NCBI RefSeq assembly: GCF_021412625.1
Contig: NZ_JAKCFI010000014.1
Location: 62,001 to 126,000, forward strand
Origin: Myxococcus stipitatus
Lineage (GTDB): Bacteria; Myxococcota; Myxococcia; Myxococcales; Myxococcaceae
Length of the DNA: 64,000 nt
Direction of reading: 5' to 3'
Shown here: one piece after another, positions 42,837-51,053 of the stretch
Numbering within the stretch: the first letter of the stretch is position 1
How the letters are laid out: every line of letters begins with the position of its first letter
Translations under genes and position numbers: made by a program
The notes under the pieces: generated by a model
Database searches by the model: none
What the model was told of the DNA's origin: nothing
The model's input: only the letters and a program-made list of their open reading frames with translations

Positions 42837-45259
42837 AGCGCACGGTCATCGTGGGGGTGGTGTGTTTCGTCGCCGGGCTGCTGGTCCCGCTGGGCCTGGT
42901 GTTGTTCGGCGACAACCTGCGCAAGCTCTTCGGGGCGTCCGCCTCCGCGCTGGCGGGCTCGGAGGCGGAGATGGACATGATGGTCGCCGCGAAGCAGCAG
43001 GTGTTGGAAGAGGTGGAGGATCGTCCGCCGCCGATGGCGCCACCGGCCCCGCCGGGCGGCGGAGGCAAGGGCGGCGTCGGCACGGTCTTCGGCGGAAGAG
43101 GGCTGGGGGGCGACCTGAAGACCGCCCTCTCCAACATGATGGGCGCGGAGGGGGGCGAGTTGGAGCCGCCCGAGCCCGAGGTGGCGCGGAGCCGCGCCTG
43201 GTTCCCGGAGACCTTCCTCTTCGAGCCGCTGGTGGTGACGGACGCGTCGGGCAGCGCCTTCGTGCCGGTGCGCGTGCCGGACCGGCTCACCTCCTGGCGA
43301 GTGCTGGCGCTGGCCCACTCGCGCTCGGGCGCGCAGGCGGGGGCGGTGACGCGCTTCACGGGCACGCTGCCCACGTACGTGGACCCGGTGCTCCCGCCCT
43401 TCCTCCGCGCGGGTGACGCCGCGCGCCTGCCGGTGCAGGTGGTGAACACGACGGACGCGGTCGTCGAGGCGCCCCTCCAGGTCGAGGCCACCGGCGTGGT
43501 GGTGGAGGGTGGCGCGCGCACGGTGCGCGTGCCGGCGCGTGGCAGCGTGGTGGAGTACGTGACGGTGCGCGCGAAGGAGGCCGGGCCGGTGACGGTGCGC
43601 GCGTCGCTGGGCACCGCGGACGCGGTGGCGCGACCCCTGGAGGTCTGGCCCACCGGTCGCCTGGTGTCGAGCGAGGTGGGCGGGACGCTCGCGGACGCGC
43701 GCACGCTGACGCTCCAGGGCCCCACGGAGGCGCAGCCGGGCAGCGAGCGCGTGCGGCTCCAGGTGTTCCCGGGCGGGCTGGGCGTGCTGCGCTCGGAGCT
43801 GGTCTCCGCCGGCGCGCGCGAGGACCTGGACGACGTGGGCTACGCGCTGTCGCTCCTAGGCCGCGCGCCGGAGCTGCTGACCGCGTTGGGCGAGGCGAAG
43901 GCGGCCGAGGAGCTGAAGGCGGCCTTGTCCGCGCCCTCGGGCACGCGCCCGGCGCGTCCGGAAGGCCCGACGCTCGTCGACGTGGAGAAGCTGCGCGTCC
44001 TGCTGTCGAGGACCACGCAGCGCGCGCTGCGCCTGGGGCGGGCGCCGGACGTCGCGACGGCGTCGCTGCTGGCGGAAGGGGCGCTGGCGCACCCGTCCAG
44101 CGCGGTGCTGACGCGCCTGGGAGAGCGGCTGTCGGCCCTGGTGGCGAGCGCGCAGCGGCCGGACGGCACCTGCCTGGGGGGCGAGGGCTGGCCCCTGCAA
44201 CGGGTGCTGGTGGCGACCGCGGACTGCGCGCGCGCGGTGCTCGCGGGGGCGGGGACACCCGACGGCAAGCGACGCCTCGCCCTCTTCTCCGCGCGGGCGC
44301 TGGGCGCGGTGGAGCGCAACCGCGCGCACGTGACGGAGGGCTACACGGCGGCGGCGCTGCTGGCGAGCGGCGTGGTGACCGGCGCCCTGCGGGACACGCT
44401 GCGCGCGCAGGTGCGCGAGGCGCTCCAGACGCGGGAGGGCGGCGCGTACCTGCCGGTGGAGAAGGGCGTGCTCGGGGCGGACGGGAGGCGGCCCTCGGAG
44501 CTGGAGGCGACGGCGCTGGCGGTGCTGGCGCTGGAGGGCGACGCGAAGGCGCCGCTGGCCGACCTGGGCGCGACGCTCCTGAGCGGCTACGAGCCGGCGT
44601 CGGGCTGGGGGAGCGGCCACGCCAACCGCGTGGCGCTGCGGGCGGTGCAGACCCTCTTCAAGGAGCCCCTGCCGCCGCGGGTGCGCGTGGTCCTCAAGCG
44701 CGACGGGCAGCTCCTCACCGAGGGCACCTACGACGCCCAGGCCCTGCGCGAGGTGCTGGCGCTGGAGGTGGCCGCGCCGGGCTCCGCGGGGAGCCATTCC
44801 TGGGAGGTGTCCGCGGAGCCCGCCATGCCCGGCCTGGGCTTCCGGTTGTCCCTGGCGGCCTTCGTCCCGTGGAAGCAGGAGGCCGGGGAGGAGCTGACGC
44901 TGACGGTGAAGCCGCCCGCCGAGGCGCGCGTGGGGCAGCCGGTGGAGGTGGGCGTGCGCGCCGTCGCTCCGTGGAAGTCTCCGCTGGAGCTGCGCTACGA
45001 GCTGCCCGCGGGCGTGCAGGTGGACGCGGCGAGCCTCGACGCGCTGGTGGCCTCCGGCACGGCGACCTCGTGGGAGTCCCAGGACGGCGTGCTGACGGTG
45101 CAGGTGCCCCCCCGGAACGAGGTGAATGCCTTCCAGGCGAACTTCCGTGTCATCCCCACGCTGGCCGGCGCCCTGCAATCGGGCGCCACCTCCCTGCGGG
45201 GAGTGGACCGCCCGAGCCTCGTCTCCTACGTACCTCCCGCTACCTGGGCGGTGCGCTGA
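42833..45259 (+). CDS. Alpha-2-macroglobulin-like protein, C-terminal half without thioester
   Basis: This 808-residue protein has its own membrane anchor (about 4-26), a proline/glycine linker (PPPMAPPAPPGGGGKGG) and an A2M domain at about 118-165 (RAWFPETFLFEPLVVTDASG and then VPDRLTSWRVLALAHS). A toroidal helical domain and a final beta domain follow. The thioester motif (CxEQ) that should come at about 320-340 is missing; that place reads LVSAGAREDLDDVGYALS. Type II bacterial macroglobulins also lack it. It is translationally coupled to the gene carrying the N-terminal half. A long hairpin follows the stop. Confidence 0.82.
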   Translation: MKRTVIVGVVCFVAGLLVPLGLVLFGDNLRKLFGASASALAGSEAEMDMMVAAKQQVLEEVEDRPPPMAPPAPPGGGGKGGVGTVFGGRGLGGDLKTALSNMMGAEGGELEPPEPEVARSRAWFPETFLFEPLVVTDASGSAFVPVRVPDRLTSWRVLALAHSRSGAQAGAVTRFTGTLPTYVDPVLPPFLRAGDAARLPVQVVNTTDAVVEAPLQVEATGVVVEGGARTVRVPARGSVVEYVTVRAKEAGPVTVRASLGTADAVARPLEVWPTGRLVSSEVGGTLADARTLTLQGPTEAQPGSERVRLQVFPGGLGVLRSELVSAGAREDLDDVGYALSLLGRAPELLTALGEAKAAEELKAALSAPSGTRPARPEGPTLVDVEKLRVLLSRTTQRALRLGRAPDVATASLLAEGALAHPSSAVLTRLGERLSALVASAQRPDGTCLGGEGWPLQRVLVATADCARAVLAGAGTPDGKRRLALFSARALGAVERNRAHVTEGYTAAALLASGVVTGALRDTLRAQVREALQTREGGAYLPVEKGVLGADGRRPSELEATALAVLALEGDAKAPLADLGATLLSGYEPASGWGSGHANRVALRAVQTLFKEPLPPRVRVVLKRDGQLLTEGTYDAQALREVLALEVAAPGSAGSHSWEVSAEPAMPGLGFRLSLAAFVPWKQEAGEELTLTVKPPAEARVGQPVEVGVRAVAPWKSPLELRYELPAGVQVDAASLDALVASGTATSWESQDGVLTVQVPPRNEVNAFQANFRVIPTLAGALQSGATSLRGVDRPSLVSYVPPATWAVR

Positions 45260-45281
45260 ACGGCGGTGTCCCCTGGGACTC

Positions 45282-45323
45282 CGGCGCCTGCGTGTGTCTT
45301 GAGAAACGCACGCGCGGGCGCCG
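45282..45323. terminator. Long hairpin after the macroglobulin operon
   Basis: An outer 7-bp stem, CGGCGCC (45282-45288) with GGCGCCG (45317-45323), and an inner 8-bp stem, GCGTGTGT with ACGCACGC (45290-45297, 45306-45313, one wobble), close an eight-base loop. It starts 23 bases after the stop codon, the right place for a terminator, but no U-run follows. Confidence 0.5.
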
Positions 45324-45473
45324 AGTGTCGGGTCGAGGGCGTCTGGAACCTGCACGGCAGGGCAGGATGATGGCGTCGGCGGTGAGTCCTCGACGGTAAT
45401 GCCAAGACTCCGGCGAGCGTCGTGTGGCCGGACCTGGCTTCGTCTGTGTCAGTGGTCCTTCGCGGGTGACACC

Positions 45474-46523
45474 ATGGAGCTCGACGGCATGGAGCTCGAC
45501 GGCGCGGAACGAGATGAGTTGCTGCTGGCCTTGTTGGGGGCATTTCCCTCGGTCGAGGAGCTACGCCGGGTCCTGGCCTCGGGTTGTCACCGGGACCTGG
45601 AGGCGCTCGCTCCGACGGGAGGGCCGAAGGAGCGGGCATCCAGGCTCATCCACCGCGCGGAGTCGGAGGGGTGGACGCGGGAGCTGGTGACGGGGGTGCA
45701 CAACGTGCAGCCGCGCCACCCGAGGTTGCACCGCTTCCTCCAGGGCTACCTGGCGTCGGTGCAGCGGAGCATCCCATGGCGCAGCCTGGAGCGCATCGTC
45801 GGCTCGGCGTGGCGCGAGGGCGGCGCGGCGAGGTGGCGGCGGCGGTTGGCGGCCATCGAGCGGCGCGTGTGCCGGGTGGAGCCCGTGGTGGGCGCGTCGC
45901 TGGGCACGGGCTTCCTGGTGTCGCGCGACGTGGTGGTCACCAACTACCACGTCATCGAGAACCGGCTGTTGGAGTCGCTGCGCGTGCGCTTCGACCACAA
46001 GGTGCTGCCGGACCGGACGCTGCTCCAGCCGGGCAAGGAGTACGCGGTGAAGCGCTGCATCGCGCGCAGCACGTACAGCCCCGCGGACCTGATGCACCCG
46101 CGCCCACGCGAGGCCACGCCGGACGAGCTGGACTACGCCTTCCTCCAGGTGGAGGGGGCGCCGGGGGAAGAGGTGGTGGAGGGCGAGCGGCGCGGCTGGC
46201 TGGAGCTGCCCGACGAGCCGACGCCCTTCCCCCCGGGCTCGCCGGCGCTCATCGTCCAGCACCCCGAGGGCCAGCCGATGAGCGTGGCGGTGGACGAGTT
46301 CCTGGCCGTCAACGCGTCGCGCACGCGGGTGACGTATGGCACGTCGACGAGCCCTGGCTCCTCCGGCGCGCCGTGCTTCACGCAGGACCTGCGGCTGGTG
46401 GCGCTGCACCACAGCGGCGGGCCGCGCATGCCTTCCAAGATGGGACACAACGAGGGCATCCCCACGGACACCATCCGCGAGAGCCTGTCCCCGGAGGTGC
46501 TGGAGCTGCTCGGCTGGAGCTGA
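45474..46523 (+). CDS. EAD1 domain-trypsin-like serine protease
   Basis: The 349-residue protein joins an N-terminal helical domain (about 10-90: ERDELLLALLGAFPSVEELR, RLIHRAESEGWTRELV) to a trypsin-like protease. The first part matches the effector-associated domain EAD1, a death-fold-like adaptor of bacterial conflict systems. The protease triad is His159 (VVTNYHVIE), Asp220 (ELDYAFLQ) and Ser297 (SPGSSGAP). It has no signal peptide, so it acts inside the cell. EAD1 proteases of this build are thought to be executed effectors recruited by another EAD1-bearing sensor. No such partner is adjacent. The first codons carry a perfect 15-base duplication (45474-45503), giving two possible starts. 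Confidence 0.83.
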   Translation: MELDGMELDGAERDELLLALLGAFPSVEELRRVLASGCHRDLEALAPTGGPKERASRLIHRAESEGWTRELVTGVHNVQPRHPRLHRFLQGYLASVQRSIPWRSLERIVGSAWREGGAARWRRRLAAIERRVCRVEPVVGASLGTGFLVSRDVVVTNYHVIENRLLESLRVRFDHKVLPDRTLLQPGKEYAVKRCIARSTYSPADLMHPRPREATPDELDYAFLQVEGAPGEEVVEGERRGWLELPDEPTPFPPGSPALIVQHPEGQPMSVAVDEFLAVNASRTRVTYGTSTSPGSSGAPCFTQDLRLVALHHSGGPRMPSKMGHNEGIPTDTIRESLSPEVLELLGWS

Positions 46524-46568
46524 GGGGCGCGAACTGGAGGCGGGGAGGGCTGCTGTTATCGTCATCGG

Positions 46569-49136
46569 ATGTCCTCCTCGTCCGACTCCCGCGTCCGGGG
46601 TGCTGCCCGGACCCTGTTGCTGGCGCTCCTGCTCGTCGTGCCGTGGCGCCTGTCCCGGGCGGCGGAGCCTCGGCTGCGCGTGGCGGGCTCCACGGCGAAC
46701 GGCGAGGTGAAGCTGCGCACGACGGTGGAGGACTTCCGCGACGTGCTGCGCGTGGACCTGCTGGTGCCTCCGGCGGGGCCGGACGCGGGCGTGGTGGAGG
46801 CGCTGGAGGGTGGCGTGACGGTGCGCGTGGACCCGCTCCAGGGCCCGGATGGCACGCTGGTGCCGGTGGTGGCGAAGGTGGTGGAGGCGGCGGATGGCGG
46901 TGTCACGGCGCCGCTGTCCGCGCGTGAATCGGTGCACGTCGAGCTGTCCGCGAAGCTGCCCTCGGCGGGGGACTACACGGGCCAGGTGGTGCTGGTCCAC
47001 GAGCGGGGGCCCGAACAGAGGACCTTGACGGTGACGCGGGTGGTGCCGGTGCCGGTGGTGCAGTTCGTCGCGCCCGCGCCGACGCTGGCCACCTCCGGTC
47101 GGACGTGGGGCTCGATGGACGCCACGGTGCGGCTGGCCTTCAAGGAGACGGCGGGCGTGGGCGGCACGGTGTCGGTGCCGCGGCTGTTGCCGCTCCAGCG
47201 CAAGTCGCCGGACCTGGGGATGGCGTGGGTGCAGTCTCGCGTCGAGGGGGCGCGCTTCGCGCTGGAGGGCGCCGGGCCGGAGGGGCGGGACGTGGAGCTG
47301 CTCGCGAGCGGCGGCGGCATCGACGTGGCCCCGCATGGCGGCGGGACGTTGTTGGTGTCGCTGCACGGCCTGGAGGGACCGGGCGAGTACACGGGCACGG
47401 TGCGGATGACGGTCCCGCATGGGACGGCGGTGGAGCAGCCCTTCACCGTCTGGGTGCGAACGCCGTGGCAGTGGGGCGCGCTGCTCATCGCGTTGGGCGC
47501 GGTGTGCTCGTATGGCGTTCGTCTGTATGCGCGCAACCTGCGTCCCCGGGCCGAGCGGCTGGCGCGGGCGCGTGTCCTGCGTGGACGCGCGGTGGCGCTG
47601 ATGAACGGGCAGGCCGAGGGAGGCAGGTCCCTGGGGGAGGCCCTGGTGGCGCGCCTCGACTCGCTCATGTCGGAGCTTCACAGGCCGGTGCGAGGCATCC
47701 GCGTGGGCGACGCGGAGCTGGCGCGCGTGGAGCCGGAGCTGCGGCTCTACGCGGCGTGGGGCGCGGCGAACCGGGAGCTCCAGGCGCTGCCGGAGGAGCT
47801 GCGGCCGGAGGCGGTGCGGACGCTGCTCGCGGAGGTGGAGGACGCGCTGCGCGGGGGCGAGGTCCCGGTCGCTCGGCTGACGGAGCTGTTGACCGCGGTG
47901 CGAGGGCAGAATGTGGCGGCGCTGGCGACGGCGGCGATGGAGGTGAAGCTCCAGGAGCTGGAGGCGCAGGTGACGGCCCTGACGCGGCAGCTCGGGGAGG
48001 ACCACCTGGGGTTCCGGCTCCACTACGAGCTGTTGCCGAAGGTGCGTGAAGTCCGCGCGCGGGCGACGAAGGGGGACCTGGTCGCCGCGCGCAAGCAGTT
48101 CGAGCAGACCCGCCGCGCCTACTTCGACATCCTGTGCGCGGAGCTGTCGGTGGCCGTCGCCTCGTCGCGGGCGCCGCGAGGCTTCTCGTATGAGGAGTGG
48201 CGGGAGCTGACCACCGAGGTGAAGGAGCGGCTGAAGCAGGCCCGGGCCCGCGCCGACGTGAGCGTGGACGAGGGCTTCGCGCTGTACCAGGGCGCGTACG
48301 CGCACTACGTGCGCCGGCTCATCCTCGAGCTGCGGGACGAGGTGAAGGCGTTCCGCGCGGAGGTGTCGGACGCGCGCGAGGGCGCGTTGGACGCGGTCGA
48401 GGCGAAGCTGCACGAGGCGATGGCGAGCATGTCGACGGAGTCGCCGCACCTGGCCTCGGAGACGTACCGGGCCGCGAGGGATGCGTTCCAGGCCGTGCAG
48501 GTCGCGCGGCTCAAGGCTCGCGTCGACGCGGTTCGGGAGGCCGTGTCGGCGAAGCGAGCGGAGGCGCGGACGCCCGAGCAGCGCGAGGAGCTGGCGCGGG
48601 TCGACGCGCTGCTGAATGAGGCCCTGGCGCTCGCCGCCGAGTCCTCCGCGGAGGCCACGCGGAAGGTGGAGGACGCGAAGACGTTGCTCGAGAGCGACCC
48701 GAGCCAGCCCCGCGCCGCGGCCAGTCACGTGGGGCTGGAGTCGTTCTCCATGAGCTCCACGGCGGGCGCGACGACGGAGGTGACGCCCGCGGCGAGCGCG
48801 CCCGCCGGAGGGAGCCTCCCGTCGCTACCGGAGGGCGCGGCCGTGGGCGGGATGGACGCGGCGAGCGAGCTGCTGGAGGGAGTGCCCCTGCCCGCGCCGC
48901 GCTACCTGTGGCTGGTGGAGCTGGGCGTCCTGGGGCTGCTCACCGTCATCGCGGTGGTGCTGGGCCTCCAGCTCCTGAATGTCTTCTCACCCACGTGGGG
49001 TGGGTTCGGGGCGGGGATGACCGCCTTCCTCTGGGGCTTCGGCCTTCACCAGGTAGGCAACGCGACGTTCGACGGGCTCACCGGGTTGATGGCGCGAGTG
49101 GAGCGACCGGGCGCCCCAGCGGGCGGCGGCACCTGA
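46569..49136 (+). CDS. Large membrane protein with beta-sandwich ectodomain and coiled coil
   Basis: The 855-residue protein has a signal peptide (cut about 31) and a beta-rich periplasmic region (about 32-295) with repeated strands like those of immunoglobulin-like folds. A membrane span lies at about 300-318, then a long charged helical, coiled-coil region (about 325-740) on the cytoplasmic side. Two more spans follow near the end (about 778-805 and 811-832). No enzyme motif is seen. It lies 45 bases after the EAD1 protease gene, so it may be its membrane-side partner; that is inference from position. Its last 150 bases overlap the antisense gene at 48987. Confidence 0.72.
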   Translation: MSSSSDSRVRGAARTLLLALLLVVPWRLSRAAEPRLRVAGSTANGEVKLRTTVEDFRDVLRVDLLVPPAGPDAGVVEALEGGVTVRVDPLQGPDGTLVPVVAKVVEAADGGVTAPLSARESVHVELSAKLPSAGDYTGQVVLVHERGPEQRTLTVTRVVPVPVVQFVAPAPTLATSGRTWGSMDATVRLAFKETAGVGGTVSVPRLLPLQRKSPDLGMAWVQSRVEGARFALEGAGPEGRDVELLASGGGIDVAPHGGGTLLVSLHGLEGPGEYTGTVRMTVPHGTAVEQPFTVWVRTPWQWGALLIALGAVCSYGVRLYARNLRPRAERLARARVLRGRAVALMNGQAEGGRSLGEALVARLDSLMSELHRPVRGIRVGDAELARVEPELRLYAAWGAANRELQALPEELRPEAVRTLLAEVEDALRGGEVPVARLTELLTAVRGQNVAALATAAMEVKLQELEAQVTALTRQLGEDHLGFRLHYELLPKVREVRARATKGDLVAARKQFEQTRRAYFDILCAELSVAVASSRAPRGFSYEEWRELTTEVKERLKQARARADVSVDEGFALYQGAYAHYVRRLILELRDEVKAFRAEVSDAREGALDAVEAKLHEAMASMSTESPHLASETYRAARDAFQAVQVARLKARVDAVREAVSAKRAEARTPEQREELARVDALLNEALALAAESSAEATRKVEDAKTLLESDPSQPRAAASHVGLESFSMSSTAGATTEVTPAASAPAGGSLPSLPEGAAVGGMDAASELLEGVPLPAPRYLWLVELGVLGLLTVIAVVLGLQLLNVFSPTWGGFGAGMTAFLWGFGLHQVGNATFDGLTGLMARVERPGAPAGGGT

Positions 49137-49400
49137 CGCGCGTCGGGCCTCCATCCCGTCGAGCGCCACGTCCAGGACGCCACCGACGACGTGGTTGACC
49201 CAGCGGACCATCCCGTACGAGGCGGACACCGTCAGGTCGTGCACCGCGCGCACGGTCCGCACCGGCGCCGCGATGACGGGGATGTGCTCCAGGAGATTGA
49301 ACGGCCACGCGGACGTCTGCAGGTGGACGCGCTGCACGGCGCGGGAGCCCTCGTCCACGGCCTCCTGCAACAGGTCCTTCAGTCCTCGCCAGCGACTCAT
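48987..49400 (-). CDS. Small protein coupled to the lipase gene, overlapping the facing gene
   Basis: The 137-residue frame starts at 49400 with an ATGA overlap of the lipase stop. Its first 85 residues (LKDLLQEAVDEGSRAVQRVH, HIPVIAAPVRTVRAVHDLTV) are helical and amphipathic with alternating hydrophobics, and look like a genuine protein. The last 50 residues (from about 49136 downward) lie antisense to the end of the membrane protein gene and are low in structure. The overlap of 150 bases tail-to-tail is unusual. Function unknown; the lipase family often has helper proteins. Confidence 0.6.
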   Translation of the reverse strand: MSRWRGLKDLLQEAVDEGSRAVQRVHLQTSAWPFNLLEHIPVIAAPVRTVRAVHDLTVSASYGMVRWVNHVVGGVLDVALDGMEARRASGAAARWGARSLHSRHQPGEPVERRVAYLVKAEAPEEGGHPRPEPTPRG

Positions 49401-50452
49401 GTGGCCTCCGTTTCGAAGCAGGCGCGGATACGCGCGTACACGTCCGGGTGGTGGGCGAGCGCGAGGTGGTCGATGCCAGTGACGATGCTGACGTTCTCCT
49501 GGGGGAACAAGGGTTCGGTGTCCGCGGTGCGCGCGCGACCGGCGGCGCTCGACAGTGGCACCACGCCGTCCCCGAGGAAGGCGGAGAGCGCGTGGTCCTC
49601 TTCCTGTCCCAGCGCTCCGACGATGAGGTGATGGACGATGCCTGGAGGGAGTGGCGCGGGGGGCGGGACGACCGTGTTGCGCTGTTTCGCCCAGTCCTGT
49701 CGCCGCCATCTGCCGGTGCCCAGGTCCTTGATGCCGTCGCTGCGCAAGTCCGCGATGTCCGCGATGAGCTGCGTATAGGGGCTGGGCAGCACGCGCAGCA
49801 CCTGCGCGACGACGTTGCCCACGCGCTCCAGCGGGCTGCCCAGGTGTGGCACGCCGATGGAGAAGCAGCGGCGCACGTGGGACAGCCAGGAGAGGTTTCG
49901 CTCCGCCGCCACGTGACAGGCGCCTCGCAGGACGAGCCCGCCCATGCTGTAGCCGACGAGCACCAGCTCCGTGACGGGGACGGGGAACTCGGTGACGAGC
50001 TGCTCCAGGAGGTGGGCCAGCTGCTCGCCGTTCTCGGAGATGTGCAGGCCGGTGTTGTAGCGCAGGTACAGCGGGGTGATGCCCGCGTCGCGCTCCAGCA
50101 GCGTGCCGTAGTTCGTCGTCGGGTCGTCGGGGAACGCCCAGATGGCCTCGGTGACCGCGAGGCCATGGACCCAGATGGCCAGCCGCCCCGTGGTGCGGGG
50201 ATAGGCGGCCCGCAGCGCCTCGCGCTCCACGGCCAGCGGTTGCCCCGCGAGGTGGAACCCCATGGGAATCGCCAGCGTGTTCTTGCGGCGGTGCAGCGCG
50301 TCTCCCAGCACGCCGTTGAGCACCCCGAGCGCGAAGTCCACGCCGCTCCCGGGCGCCTTCGCGGGAGCCGGCGCGACGACCACGTCACTCGCGGGAGATG
50401 GGAGCTCCGATTCGGAGCCAGGGCCGTCAGAAGATGCTTCCGAAGCCATCAA
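49397..50452 (-). CDS. Lipase-like alpha/beta hydrolase
   Basis: This 351-residue protein has the alpha/beta-hydrolase landmarks: a first loop AIWVHGLAV (oxyanion side, about 92-100), nucleophile Ser169 in VGYSMGGLVL, an acid in LGDGVVPLS and a histidine in GIDHLALAHH. This resembles triacylglycerol or PGAP1-like esterases. The first 40 residues are low-complexity and the start could be later. No signal peptide is seen, so it acts inside or at the membrane. The stop overlaps the start of the small downstream gene, so the two form an operon. Confidence 0.85.
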   Translation of the reverse strand: MMASEASSDGPGSESELPSPASDVVVAPAPAKAPGSGVDFALGVLNGVLGDALHRRKNTLAIPMGFHLAGQPLAVEREALRAAYPRTTGRLAIWVHGLAVTEAIWAFPDDPTTNYGTLLERDAGITPLYLRYNTGLHISENGEQLAHLLEQLVTEFPVPVTELVLVGYSMGGLVLRGACHVAAERNLSWLSHVRRCFSIGVPHLGSPLERVGNVVAQVLRVLPSPYTQLIADIADLRSDGIKDLGTGRWRRQDWAKQRNTVVPPPAPLPPGIVHHLIVGALGQEEDHALSAFLGDGVVPLSSAAGRARTADTEPLFPQENVSIVTGIDHLALAHHPDVYARIRACFETEAT

Positions 50453-50640
50453 GAGCGCCTCCTCTTCTCATGGTGACACAATGCGTCATCCGCTGTCGAA
50501 CCCGCGCCGGGGAGGCTGCCTGCTTGGCTGGCCCGCACGTAGAGGAGGGGCGCTTGTCCCGCTCCGGTCGTCGGCGCAGCGGTCGCGCTCGTGGAGGAGC
50601 GAGTGGTCGGAGGTACTGTCGAAGGAACCCAGGAGGAGGA

Positions 50641-50985
50641 GTGTCCACTCTTCGAGTTGGCGAACGGCTCTACGAACTCATGGATGTCGGCGGTCATCTG
50701 CGCGGAGGAGAGATCCTCTATCTGCGGTGCTGGTCGGACATGCTCATGTCCCGGCACGAGCTGGAAGCGCGCATGCGAAGCGTCTTCTCATGGGCGATGT
50801 CGGCGGATGCCGAGCACGTGGAAGCGAGTCTTCAAGTCAGGGTCGAAGGGCGGAGGGTCGCGACCGTCGACGTCTGCGTGACCGACGATGGTCTGGAGAT
50901 GTCGGGATTCAGTCTGGGTGATTACGATTTCGACATCGTGAGCGACGTTGAAGCCGTCCTGGGGTTCTCCCTCCGTGACGCTTGA
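50641..50985 (+). CDS. Small protein of unknown function
   Basis: The protein has 114 residues from the GTG at 50641, which has AGGAGGAGGA right before it. It is soluble and mixed alpha/beta: LMDVGGHLRGGEILYLRCWS, an amphipathic helix SRHELEARMRSVFSW, then strands. The end is acidic (DYDFDIVSDVEAVLGFSL). No cysteine cluster or catalytic motif is visible. It is divergent from the lipase gene and converges with the gene at 51054. I do not recognise a family. Confidence 0.65.
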   Translation: MSTLRVGERLYELMDVGGHLRGGEILYLRCWSDMLMSRHELEARMRSVFSWAMSADAEHVEASLQVRVEGRRVATVDVCVTDDGLEMSGFSLGDYDFDIVSDVEAVLGFSLRDA

Positions 50986-51053
50986 AGCGTGTCGCGAGGA
51001 ATGGGCAGGGCTCCAGCGGGGCTGGAGCGCTCGGTGATCAAGTCGTTCCGCGG

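Noticed and set aside
43790..43860. Thioester motif of the macroglobulin
   Set aside because: Read directly: no Cys-x-Glu-Gln at the expected place or elsewhere in the second half.
45561..48728. Open frame of about 1,050 codons on the minus strand
   Set aside because: It lies antisense to two well-supported genes, is very rich in Arg, His, Gln and Gly, has no motif, and arises from the GC3 bias of the true genes.
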